Below, piece by piece: positions 1 to 6,524 of a DNA stretch of 12,581 bases (positions are counted from its first letter, which is position 1; each line of letters starts with the position of its first letter). Made by a program: the position numbers and the translations under genes. The stretch is from an uncultured Oscillospiraceae bacterium. GTDB lineage: Bacteria; Bacillota; Clostridia; Oscillospirales; Oscillospiraceae. Below the pieces are notes generated by a model. It ran no database searches. It was not told the DNA's origin and was given only the letters and a program-made list of their open reading frames with translations. The DNA lies in contig CAKTVN010000024.1 in NCBI GenBank assembly GCA_934623545.1, positions 1-12,581 of the forward strand, written 5' to 3'.

Positions 1-35
1 CCCCTTTGCCATTCTTTCTTTCGACCGTCAACGGC

Positions 36-64
36 GCTTTCTTTCTCATGCTGAGAAAGAAAGC
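36..64. other. Perfect 13-bp hairpin
   Basis: GCTTTCTTTCTCA (36-48) and its exact reverse complement (52-64) are separated by the three-base loop TGC. Neither strand has a T-run straight after the stem, so it is not a textbook intrinsic terminator. It could be a transcript end for a gene left of the window or an mRNA-stability structure. Its A/T-G content differs from the GC-rich hairpins that begin at 81, so I treat it as separate from that array. Confidence 0.6.
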
Positions 65-80
65 GGGGTTGAAACGTGCC

Positions 81-262
81 CCGCGCCTCTGGCGCGGTTT
101 GCGCCCTTCGGGCGCAAATGAGGTGTCACCCTCCGGGTGACGAAAATTCCCGTGTCCTTCGGGCACGGCATTATGCCCTCTGGGCATAAAAAGCCTCCCG
201 CATCCTCTGGATGCGGTGCCCTCCGCGCCTGCGGCGCGGCACTGCGCCCCGCTGGGCGCAGT
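81..262. repeat. Left array of eight short GC-rich hairpins
   Basis: Eight inverted repeats with 7-9 bp arms and 3-4 base loops follow one another: 81-97, 98-118, 125-141, 150-168, 171-189, 198-216, 223-239 and 241-262. Top-strand loops are TCT, TTC, TCC, TTC, TCT, TCT, TGC and CGCT. Arms include CCGCGCC/GGCGCGG (twice), TTTGCGCCC/GGGCGCAAA and GTCACCC/GGGTGAC. The last hairpin shares one base with the stop codon of the minus-strand membrane protein, so the array forms that gene's 3' region. The part at about 81-169 is homologous, in inverted orientation, to the array at the right end of the window. No U-tract follows any of the stems on the minus strand. Function is unknown. Confidence 0.85.
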
Positions 263-975
263 TATTTTTCCTCCTCCGACGGCTTTTCATATTTCTTCTG
301 GATGCGGCTGTAGAGCCAGAGCCCCGCCGCGCTGACGAGAAGCGTCCCGGCAAAGACCGCCGCCGCGAACCAGTAGCGCTGCGAGCCGAGGGCGCTGCCG
401 CCGATGGTGGAGGTGACGATCGAGGGGAATCTGCCGAGCGAGCAGAGCAGCAGCCAGAGCGAGAACTTCATGTCCGTAAGCCCGGCGAAATAGCACAGCA
501 GGTCCTTCGGCGTCCCAGGGAGCATGAAAATGACCAGGAATATGAAATCGCGCTTGGGCGAGGTCTTCAGAAAGCGCAGCTTTTGCAGCTTTTCCTTCGG
601 GAAAAAGACCTCTACCAGCTGCGTGCCGAATTTCCGGACCAGCCAGAAGACCATCAGACTTCCGAGCGTCGCAGCCGCCATACACAGCAGCGTCCCCTCC
701 ACCGCGCCGAAAGCGTAGCCGCCGACGATCTCCAGCGGCTCGCCGGGGATGATCGCGACGACGATCTGAAGGATGACCATCCCCATATAGGCAAGCCGCC
801 CCAGCGCGCCGCGCGCGTCGACCCACTCGCGGAAGCGCTCCGGCTCCGAGACGAAGCGCACCATCGGGATGCCCGCGAAGACAAAGAGCGCTACGGTCAC
901 GAGGCAGAAAATGACGATCGCCGCGACTGCCAGCGTTTTCTGCTGCTTTGAGGTCAGTTCCTTCTTATCTTTCAT
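262..975 (-). CDS. TVP38/TMEM64 (VTT-domain) family membrane protein
   Basis: This is a small integral membrane protein of the TVP38/TMEM64 (SNARE-associated, DedA-related) family. Bacterial members sit in the cytoplasmic membrane, and some relatives are linked to lipid translocation; the substrate here is unknown. From the start used here it has 237 residues, typical for the family. There is an N-terminal hydrophobic helix, then the family core containing PGEPLEIVGGYAFG, several further hydrophobic stretches, the re-entrant-type motif PGTPKDLL, and a lysine/glutamate-rich tail. An upstream in-frame ATG at 1006-1008 would add 11 residues (MNGGAAASANV). I prefer the ATG at 973-975 because the only Shine-Dalgarno-like GGAGGAG lies downstream of the 1008 ATG, and the predicted promoter leaves almost no leader for that start. 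It is divergent from the sugar locus and probably functionally unrelated to it. Confidence 0.88.
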   Translation of the reverse strand: MKDKKELTSKQQKTLAVAAIVIFCLVTVALFVFAGIPMVRFVSEPERFREWVDARGALGRLAYMGMVILQIVVAIIPGEPLEIVGGYAFGAVEGTLLCMAAATLGSLMVFWLVRKFGTQLVEVFFPKEKLQKLRFLKTSPKRDFIFLVIFMLPGTPKDLLCYFAGLTDMKFSLWLLLCSLGRFPSIVTSTIGGSALGSQRYWFAAAVFAGTLLVSAAGLWLYSRIQKKYEKPSEEEK

Positions 976-1018
976 AACATTCGCCGAAGCGGCTGCTCCT
1001 CCATTCAAATTTATGAAT

Positions 1019-1046
1019 AGTATAGCACAGCTTTGTGAAAAAACAA
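1019..1046 (-). promoter_or_regulatory. Predicted promoter of the TVP38-family gene
   Basis: On the minus strand, TTGTTT (1046-1041) is followed after 16 bases by TATACT (1024-1019). A TG lies one base upstream of the -10, making an extended -10 element. Transcription would begin near 1012. That favours translation from the ATG at 975 over the one at 1008. Confidence 0.5.
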
Positions 1047-1148
1047 TGACCAGTCACGCGAGAAAGCAGCCAAAACACTTCAAAAATCCTTATAATTTTG
1101 TTAAGAATGGGGAAGCAAAATATTGTGCGGATGAACGGCTCGTTTGGA

Positions 1149-1177
1149 TTGACATCAGACGTCTGATAGGATAAGAT
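1149..1177 (+). promoter_or_regulatory. Predicted promoter of the GntR-family gene
   Basis: A perfect -35 TTGACA (1149-1154) is followed after exactly 17 bases by TAAGAT (1172-1177, four of six consensus bases). The spacer contains the regulator's likely operator, so bound repressor would occlude RNA polymerase. This suggests negative autoregulation. Confidence 0.7.
1154..1167. promoter_or_regulatory. Putative GntR operator O1 (14-bp perfect palindrome)
   Basis: ATCAGACGTCTGAT is a perfect 14-bp palindrome between the -35 and -10 of the regulator's own promoter. It belongs to the wider string GACATCAGACGTCTGAT, whose close copy lies at the promoter of the transport operon. Two copies of one palindrome at exactly the two promoters flanking a GntR gene is strong circumstantial evidence for the cognate operator. 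Confidence 0.75.
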
Positions 1178-1206
1178 GGATAAAAACGTAATTTAAGAGG
1201 GAAGCT

Positions 1207-1959
1207 ATGGAAAACTATAAAGAAATGCAGGCAAATGAGCAGCAAATGCAGAAAAATGTCTATTGGAAGGTGATCGACGAGATCATCGGCGGCATCCGGG
1301 CGCATAAGTACCAGATCGGCGACCGGATCCCCGCGGAGCCGGAGCTGATGAAAATGAGCGGGCTGAGCCGCGGCTCGGTGCGCGAGGCGATCAAGGTCCT
1401 GTCGGCGCTCGGGATCGTGACCATCCAGCGCGGTGAAGGGACGTTTATCTCAGATGCACAAGGCTTGCAGCCGCTGAGCGCGGTGACCTATACCCTTCTG
1501 ATGAGCCAGACGACGCCGCAGCAGCTGGTGGAGTTCCGGCGAAGCATCGACGAGCTGGTGCTGCGCATCGTGATCGAGAAGATCACGGAGGAGGAGCTGG
1601 CGCTGTTGGAGGAGAACATCCGCCGGATGCAGCGCGCATATGAAGACGGCGACTGGACGCGCGTCTGGGATATGGACGTGCAGTTCCATATGTATCTGGT
1701 CGACTTTATGCACAATCCATTCTTCAGCAGAATGATGGCGGGGCTGTATGAATTCTTCATCCCGGAGTTTATCAAGCGCAACCCGAACAGAGGACCGTTC
1801 TTTGAAAGCTCGCTCCGGTCACACCAGCTGACGGTAAAGCTGCTGCGGGATAAGGACTATGCGCTGCTGAACAGCGAGGAGGTCAGACGGCAGAGCGAGA
1901 TATTCCTTCAGTATCCGGACGTAGCTGATAAGACGAAGACAGAATTGTTGAAAGTGTAA
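1207..1959 (+). CDS. FadR-subfamily GntR transcriptional regulator
   Basis: This is a DNA-binding regulator of 250 residues, a usual length for the FadR/FCD branch of GntR. The winged helix-turn-helix spans about residues 17-83 and contains the hallmark GDRIPAEPELMKMSGLSRGS stretch followed by VREAIKVLSALGIV and a wing ending in GEGTFI. Residues of about 105-235 form the alpha-helical FCD ligand domain, with D157 and H161 (MDVQFH) and H206 (LRSHQ) as likely metal or ligand-binding residues. FCD regulators typically bind sugar acids or other small carboxylates and release DNA on binding. A purine-rich site, AGAGGGA, precedes the ATG. The gene stands immediately upstream of the transport and catabolic operon and probably represses both itself and that operon through the shared palindrome. 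The inducer is plausibly the aldonate or 2-keto-3-deoxy intermediate of the pathway (inference). Confidence 0.93.
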   Translation: MENYKEMQANEQQMQKNVYWKVIDEIIGGIRAHKYQIGDRIPAEPELMKMSGLSRGSVREAIKVLSALGIVTIQRGEGTFISDAQGLQPLSAVTYTLLMSQTTPQQLVEFRRSIDELVLRIVIEKITEEELALLEENIRRMQRAYEDGDWTRVWDMDVQFHMYLVDFMHNPFFSRMMAGLYEFFIPEFIKRNPNRGPFFESSLRSHQLTVKLLRDKDYALLNSEEVRRQSEIFLQYPDVADKTKTELLKV

Positions 1960-2018
1960 AAAATGCCTTGCGCATTCTGGGCAAAACAGATAATTTGTTG
2001 AATAGTGACGAAATATGG

Positions 2019-2047
2019 TTGACAGTTACACGGGAAAACTGTATATT
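2019..2047 (+). promoter_or_regulatory. Predicted main promoter of the catabolic operon
   Basis: TTGACA (2019-2024) and TATATT (2042-2047, five of six consensus bases) are separated by 17 bases. Transcription would start near 2054, giving a leader of about 60 bases that contains the second operator copy. I see no clear intrinsic terminator between the regulator's stop (1959) and this promoter, so some read-through from the regulator gene is possible. Confidence 0.75.
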
Positions 2048-2059
2048 AAAACCATCCGA

Positions 2060-2079
2060 GACATCTGACGTCTGATGTC
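2060..2079. promoter_or_regulatory. Putative GntR operator O2 (20-bp near-palindrome)
   Basis: GACATCTGACGTCTGATGTC is palindromic except for one symmetric pair of positions, where T is present on both sides. It shares GACATC-x-GACGTCTGAT with the operator in the regulator's own promoter. It begins about six bases past the predicted transcription start, so bound regulator would block promoter clearance or early elongation, whereas O1 sits inside the promoter spacer. Confidence 0.75.
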
Positions 2080-2114
2080 GAAACGAAAAATAGAAAAAAC
2101 AGGAGGAAAACAAA

Positions 2115-3113
2115 ATGAAGAAAGTTCTTGCAATATTCCTGGCAATGCTGATGCTTCTGACGCTCTTTACGGGCTGCGCAAAGAAGCAGACGGAAAGCAA
2201 ACCCGAAGCGGAGACACCGGCACAGACCGACGCTGCACAGACCGAAACGGCAGAGCCGCAGACAAAAGCACTTTCCGACATGACCTTCGCGTATGTTGCA
2301 TCCAGTACGAACGACTACTGGACACGCCTTCAGGAGGGCGTCCGTGACGCAGCCGCGGAAGCGGGCATTACCGTGATGGAATCGATCACGCAGGAAGGCG
2401 ACATTCCCGCGGGCGTTGCGGCGGTCGATGCGGCGATCGCATCCGGTGTAGACGGCATCATCACCATGTGCGGCGATCCGGCGGCTTATATTGAGACGAT
2501 CAACCGTGCGGTCGAAAGCGGGATCATCGTCGTGACCGTCGATCAGGATTCGCCGGAATCCAAGCGTCAGTATTTTGTCGGTACGTCCAACTATGGCGCC
2601 GGCAAGCAGATGGGCGAGTATTTCCTGTCTCAGGTCGGCGATACAGAACAGAAGATCGCGTTCTATGCCGGCACGATCACCGCGAACAACGCGGTCGAGC
2701 GCATGGAGGGCTTTGAGGATGCGATCTCCGGCAGCAGCAACATCGAGATCGTGACCCGCGAAGAGGTCAAGAACGACGTTCAGATCACGATGGACAAGAC
2801 GTATGCGCTGTTTAACGGCTATCCGGATGTAACGGCGATCTACGGCGTGTTTGCCTATGACCCGCTGGGCGCGGCAAAGGCTTGCAAGGAGCTTGGGCGC
2901 GACGATGTGTTCGTCCTTGGCTTCGACGATCTGGAGGATTCCGTTCAGCTGCTGAAGGAGGGCTGGATCAAGGCATTGGCAGTCCAGCAGCCGTATGAGA
3001 TCGGTAAGACTGCGGTCGAGACCATGGTCGCGGCAGTTCAGGGCAACGGTCCGGAGCTCGGCGAGATCGGCACCGATGTCAAGATCCTCACCGCGGAAAA
3101 CATTGACGGCTGA
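2115..3113 (+). CDS. Sugar ABC transporter substrate-binding lipoprotein (RbsB-like)
   Basis: This is the extracellular receptor of a sugar ABC importer, 332 residues long. It begins with a lysine start and hydrophobic signal segment ending in the lipobox LFTGC. Lipidation at C21 would tether it to the membrane, as in Gram-positive bacteria. A Thr/Glu/Ala/Gln-rich linker (about 22-50) precedes a periplasmic-binding-protein type I fold (about 55-325), with family-typical stretches such as NDYWTRLQEGVRDAA, SGVDGIITM and VFVLGFDD. This fold binds free monosaccharides such as ribose, xylose or galactose. The ligand cannot be read from sequence, but it would enter unphosphorylated, which fits the oxidative enzymes downstream. 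AGGAGG (2101-2106) sits eight bases before the ATG. It is the first gene of the operon and is followed by an intercistronic hairpin that may raise its expression relative to the membrane components. Confidence 0.93.
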   Translation: MKKVLAIFLAMLMLLTLFTGCAKKQTESKPEAETPAQTDAAQTETAEPQTKALSDMTFAYVASSTNDYWTRLQEGVRDAAAEAGITVMESITQEGDIPAGVAAVDAAIASGVDGIITMCGDPAAYIETINRAVESGIIVVTVDQDSPESKRQYFVGTSNYGAGKQMGEYFLSQVGDTEQKIAFYAGTITANNAVERMEGFEDAISGSSNIEIVTREEVKNDVQITMDKTYALFNGYPDVTAIYGVFAYDPLGAAKACKELGRDDVFVLGFDDLEDSVQLLKEGWIKALAVQQPYEIGKTAVETMVAAVQGNGPELGEIGTDVKILTAENIDG

Positions 3114-3152
3114 GAGACCGGCGCAGTCAGAACAGAGAAGCTATAAACCGAT

Positions 3153-3185
3153 GGACCGCCCTGTGGGAGTGCTGCGGGGCGGTCC
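3153..3185 (+). terminator. Intercistronic hairpin after the binding-protein gene
   Basis: GGACCGCCC (3153-3161) pairs perfectly with GGGCGGTCC (3177-3185) across a 15-base loop. The stem is followed by TATAAC rather than a T-run, so full termination is unlikely. Partial termination or 3'-end protection of the binding-protein mRNA is more plausible, as is common between receptor and permease genes in ABC sugar operons. It lies 20 bases upstream of the permease start. Confidence 0.55.
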
Positions 3186-3204
3186 TATAACGAGTGGTGA
3201 TAAG

Positions 3205-4161
3205 ATGAAAAAAGTAATTAAACGCTTAACCAGTTTCCGGGAGTTTATGATCCTGGTGGTGTTTCTGGCGATCTGCGTTTTGACGACGCTGGTAAATCCG
3301 GCGTTCATCAAAAGCAGCACGCTGATCAGCATCGCGCGTTCGATCTCACTCGATCTCCTTCCTGCGATCGGCGTAACGCTGGTGGTCTCTAGCGGCAGCA
3401 TTGACCTTTCCTGCGGCGCGACGCTCGGACTGGTTGGCATTGTTTTCGGCTATTTGTACGGGCAGAGCGGCATGAATGTTTTTGCGGCTGCGGCGATCGC
3501 GATCGCGCTTTCGGCGCTGATCGGTCTTGTGATCGGCGAAATCGTTGCAAACCTCAAGGTCCCGCCTATGATCATTACGCTGGCGTTTCAAAAAATCTGC
3601 CGCGGTCTGATCGACGTGATCGCAGGCGGAAGATCCATGACCGGTTTTTCGGAGAGATTCAATATGCTCGGTCAGGGGATGCTCGGCGGGATCCCGTATA
3701 CGGTCTTTTACGCGTTGGTGTTCCTGCTGCTTGGCTGGCTGTTTACTACAAGGACGGTCTGCGGACGGATCTTTGTCGCGATGGGCGGCAATCAGGAAGC
3801 GACCCGGCTGTCCGGCATCAACGTAAAGAAATATAAGGTGATCGGTCATGTGATGTGCTCCGTCATGGCGGGCATTTCCGGCATCATTCTGGCGTCCCGT
3901 CTGGGCTCCGCGCAGCCGACCGCCGGCACAACGCAGGATCTCAATGTTGTGGCAGCCTGCATTCTGGGCGGCAACAGCCTTGCCGGCGGCGTGTCGACCG
4001 TCTTCGGAACGCTGATCGGCGTGGCGATCATGGATACGATCGTGGTGTCGCTGACGCTGATGCACGTCAGCGCTTACTGGCAAAATGTCTGCATCGGAGT
4101 CATTCTGGTTGTGGCAATCTGTCTGGATGAGATCCGGACCATGGCGAAGCAGAAAGCGTAG
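3205..4161 (+). CDS. Sugar ABC transporter permease (RbsC-like)
   Basis: This is the membrane channel subunit of the importer, 318 residues from the ATG at 3205. The frame remains open upstream, but that extension overlaps the binding-protein gene and hairpin and is Arg/Ser-rich, so I reject it. The protein begins with a basic segment and a hydrophobic helix (EFMILVVFLAICVLTTLV). It then carries the family stretch SGSIDLSCGATLGL, multiple hydrophobic helices, the cytoplasmic-loop signature GGNQEATRLSGINVKKYK that contacts the ATPase, and ILGGNSLAGGVSTVFGT near the C-terminus. These are characteristic of the branched-chain/ribose-type permease family (BPD_transp_2). The preceding ribosome site (GGTGAT) is weak, so it is probably translated less than the receptor. 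A single permease gene implies a homodimer in the complex. Confidence 0.93.
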   Translation: MKKVIKRLTSFREFMILVVFLAICVLTTLVNPAFIKSSTLISIARSISLDLLPAIGVTLVVSSGSIDLSCGATLGLVGIVFGYLYGQSGMNVFAAAAIAIALSALIGLVIGEIVANLKVPPMIITLAFQKICRGLIDVIAGGRSMTGFSERFNMLGQGMLGGIPYTVFYALVFLLLGWLFTTRTVCGRIFVAMGGNQEATRLSGINVKKYKVIGHVMCSVMAGISGIILASRLGSAQPTAGTTQDLNVVAACILGGNSLAGGVSTVFGTLIGVAIMDTIVVSLTLMHVSAYWQNVCIGVILVVAICLDEIRTMAKQKA

Positions 4162-4173
4162 AGGTGCGGGCGC

Positions 4174-5706
4174 ATGGAAAAAATTGTTCTGGAAATGCGC
4201 GCCGTAACGAAGCAGTTTCCCGGTGTGCGCGCCTTGGATCAGGTCAACCTGAAGGTTCGCGCGGGTGAGATCCATACGATCTGCGGCGAAAACGGCGCGG
4301 GAAAATCAACGCTCATGAAGGTGCTCAGCGGCGCCTATCCCCATACCAGCTACTCGGGTGAAATTTATGTGGACGGAGAGCTCTGCAAATTCCTGACACC
4401 GCAGGATTCCGAGCAAAAGGGGATCGCGATGATCTATCAGGAAGTAAATATGCACCTGAACCTCTCCATCGCAGAAAACCTGTTCATGAACGACTGGATC
4501 GGGAAAGACGGTTTCGTAAACTGGAAAGGAATGTACGCAGCAGCGCGGGAATGCCTCGATGAGATCGGTCTGACGCTGGACCCGAGAACACAGATGAATC
4601 ATCTGAGCACGAGCGAGCAGCAACTGGTTTCCATCGCAAGAGCCATATACCGCAAGCCGAAGATCCTGATCTTGGACGAACCGACGTCTCCGCTGACGGA
4701 GGTGGAATCGCTGCGGCTGTTCCGCATCATCCGGATGCTCCGGGACCGCGGCGTGGCGTGCATTCTGATCACCCATAAAATGCATGAGGTATTCACCTAT
4801 TCCGATCGCGTGGATGTGATTCGGGACGGAAGAAGCGTGGCGTCTCATCTCCGCGAGGAGACGAATGAAGAGCAGATCGTTGCCGAAATGGTCGGCAGAC
4901 AGATCGGCTCCTATTATCCTCAGCGCGAAAATCACCCCGGCGAGGTCGCCTTTGAGGCGAAAAACATCTATGTGGACGACCCGTATATCGCGAACCGCTA
5001 CACGGTCAGAGATGTGAGCATCTATGTGCGAAAGGGTGAGATCGTCGGGCTTGCCGGGCTGGTCGGCGCGGGACGCAGCGAGCTGGTCAATGCGATTTTC
5101 GGCAAAACGCGCCTTTCGGCAGGAGAGCTTTATAAAAATGGACAAAGGGTCCAGATCCGGTCGACCAGAGACGCGATCCAGCAGAAGCTTGCGCTGGTCA
5201 CGGAGGATCGCAAGACAGACGGCTTTGTGCAGGACATGAGCATCTGCCAGAATATGACGCTGGCATCCATGCGCAGGTGTTCAAGATTCGGATTTTTCGA
5301 TCGGAAAAAGGAACGTGCGCTGGCGCAGGAGCAGTTTGAGGCGCTGAATGTGCGCGCGCCGGGAATTGATTTCCGGGTCGGAAATCTCTCCGGCGGCAAT
5401 CAGCAGAAGGTCGTGCTGGCAAAGTGGCTGATGCAGGATGTGGATGTGCTCATCCTGGACGAGCCGACACGCGGCATCGATATTGGCGCAAAAACGGAAA
5501 TTTATAAGATCATGTCCACGCTGGTGGAGCGGGGCGTGTCGATCATTATGATCTCCTCCGAGCTGCCGGAGCTGATCTCGATGTCAGACCGTGTTTACGT
5601 TCTGGCGGAGGGCGAGCTTCGCGGAGAGCTGGAGGGCGAAGATATCACGCAGGAAGCGATCATGAATCTGATCTCCAACCAGAAGCGGCAGGAGGAACCG
5701 GCATGA
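4174..5706 (+). CDS. Sugar ABC transporter ATP-binding protein, double NBD (RbsA/MglA-like)
   Basis: This is a two-domain ATPase of 510 residues, the usual size for ribose/galactose/xylose-type importers. The first domain has Walker A GENGAGKST (38-46), Q-loop YQE (88-90), an atypical signature LSTSEQQ (144-150), Walker B ILILDEP (164-170) and switch histidine H201. The second domain has a degenerate Walker A VGAGRSE (297-303), a canonical signature LSGGNQQ (405-411), Walker B VLILDEP (425-431), and serines (SSE, 461-463) where the switch histidine would be. One catalytically competent and one degenerate site is normal for this family. The protein would work on the cytoplasmic face with the upstream permease. 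GAGGTG (4161-4166) overlaps the permease stop and serves as ribosome site. Its stop overlaps the next gene's start (ATGA), indicating translational coupling to the metallo-hydrolase. Confidence 0.95.
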   Translation: MEKIVLEMRAVTKQFPGVRALDQVNLKVRAGEIHTICGENGAGKSTLMKVLSGAYPHTSYSGEIYVDGELCKFLTPQDSEQKGIAMIYQEVNMHLNLSIAENLFMNDWIGKDGFVNWKGMYAAARECLDEIGLTLDPRTQMNHLSTSEQQLVSIARAIYRKPKILILDEPTSPLTEVESLRLFRIIRMLRDRGVACILITHKMHEVFTYSDRVDVIRDGRSVASHLREETNEEQIVAEMVGRQIGSYYPQRENHPGEVAFEAKNIYVDDPYIANRYTVRDVSIYVRKGEIVGLAGLVGAGRSELVNAIFGKTRLSAGELYKNGQRVQIRSTRDAIQQKLALVTEDRKTDGFVQDMSICQNMTLASMRRCSRFGFFDRKKERALAQEQFEALNVRAPGIDFRVGNLSGGNQQKVVLAKWLMQDVDVLILDEPTRGIDIGAKTEIYKIMSTLVERGVSIIMISSELPELISMSDRVYVLAEGELRGELEGEDITQEAIMNLISNQKRQEEPA

Positions 5707-6524
5707 CGGAGCGCTGGATCGAAAAGTTTCGCCGGTATAAACCGGAGCCGGATACGCTGACCATCTGGAGGATGGGGCAGTCTGGGTTTCTGCTTCAGAC
5801 GCAAAGCGCGCTGATTTGTACGGATCTTTATCTGAGCGACCATCCGATGCGTACAAGACGCAGTGTCGTGCGCGCTGAAGAGCTGACCGGCTTGGACGTC
5901 ATTTTCGGGAGCCATGATCACCCGGATCATATCGATCGCGCGGCGTGGACGGAGCTTCTTGCGGCAAACCCGAAGGCGGCGGTCGTTGTCCCGAAAAGTC
6001 TGGAGGACGATATTTGCGCCGCATTTGCACTGCCGCAGGAGCGGATGTATGGGCTCGAGGACCTGCAGACGCAGCGCCCCGGCGTGTGTACGCTTACCGG
6101 CGTTGCCTCGGCGCATGAGCTGCTGGAGCGCGACGCAAAGGGCGAATACCTGTGCATGGGCGCGGTGATCGAGCTCGGAGGCTTCCGAATCTATCAGCCG
6201 GGAGACACCTGCCTTTATGAGGGGCTGGCATCAAAGCTGCGGGCGATCGGATCGCTGGACGCGATGCTCCTTCCGATCAATGGGCGCGACGCGGTCCGCT
6301 ACCGTAATGGGATCCTTGGAAATATGACCTATCAGGAGGCGGCAGATTTCGGCGCGGCGCTTCAGCCCGGGATTCTGATACCGGCGCATTATGATCTGTT
6401 TCAGGGAAATTTGGAAGATCCGGAGAAGTTTACGGACTATCTTGCGGTCAAATATCCGTGCCAGCGCGCATGGGTCGGAGCGATCGGGGACTATGTCATA
6501 CTGCGGAAAGGAGAGACAACATGA
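5703..6524 (+). CDS. Metallo-beta-lactamase-fold hydrolase, UlaG-like (putative sugar lactonase)
   Basis: This is a 273-residue zinc hydrolase with the metallo-beta-lactamase fold. The metal site is complete: HDHPDH gives H71, H73, D75 and H76. Further likely ligands are H138 (ASAHE), D168 (QPGDTC) and H229 (PAHYD). LPINGRD (190-196) resembles relatives of UlaG, the L-ascorbate-6-phosphate lactonase, although this protein is shorter than UlaG (about 350 residues). There is no signal peptide, so it acts in the cytoplasm. AGGAGG (5690-5695) lies in the ATPase gene, and four-base ATGA overlaps couple it to both neighbours. Its position directly before a Gfo/Idh/MocA dehydrogenase and upstream of an IlvD/Edd dehydratase suggests it opens the aldonolactone made by the dehydrogenase. 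That role is inferred from context; a phosphodiesterase or other hydrolase function is not excluded. Confidence 0.85.
   Translation: MTERWIEKFRRYKPEPDTLTIWRMGQSGFLLQTQSALICTDLYLSDHPMRTRRSVVRAEELTGLDVIFGSHDHPDHIDRAAWTELLAANPKAAVVVPKSLEDDICAAFALPQERMYGLEDLQTQRPGVCTLTGVASAHELLERDAKGEYLCMGAVIELGGFRIYQPGDTCLYEGLASKLRAIGSLDAMLLPINGRDAVRYRNGILGNMTYQEAADFGAALQPGILIPAHYDLFQGNLEDPEKFTDYLAVKYPCQRAWVGAIGDYVILRKGETT

Noticed and set aside
81..262. CRISPR array or tandem direct repeats
   Set aside because: The units are different palindromes with three-base loops, not identical repeats separated by uniform unique spacers, and no cas genes are near.
211..951. A 246-residue plus-strand open frame opposite the TVP38-family gene
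   Set aside because: It starts inside the hairpin array and has a highly charged, low-complexity translation, while the minus strand encodes a clear membrane protein.
1990..2114. Catabolite-repression (cre) site near the operon promoter
   Set aside because: No sequence here matches the TGWAANCGNTNWCA consensus well enough.
2995..3204. N-terminal extension of the permease frame by 70 residues
   Set aside because: It overlaps the binding-protein gene and hairpin, is Arg/Ser-rich, and lacks a hydrophobic or conserved character; the ATG at 3205 begins a normal permease.
3346..4275. A 309-residue minus-strand open frame opposite the permease, and similar ones opposite the ATPase (4306-5145) and dehydrogenase (6491-7396)
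   Set aside because: These His/Asp/Arg/Gln-rich complements of well-recognised genes have no motif or initiation signals.
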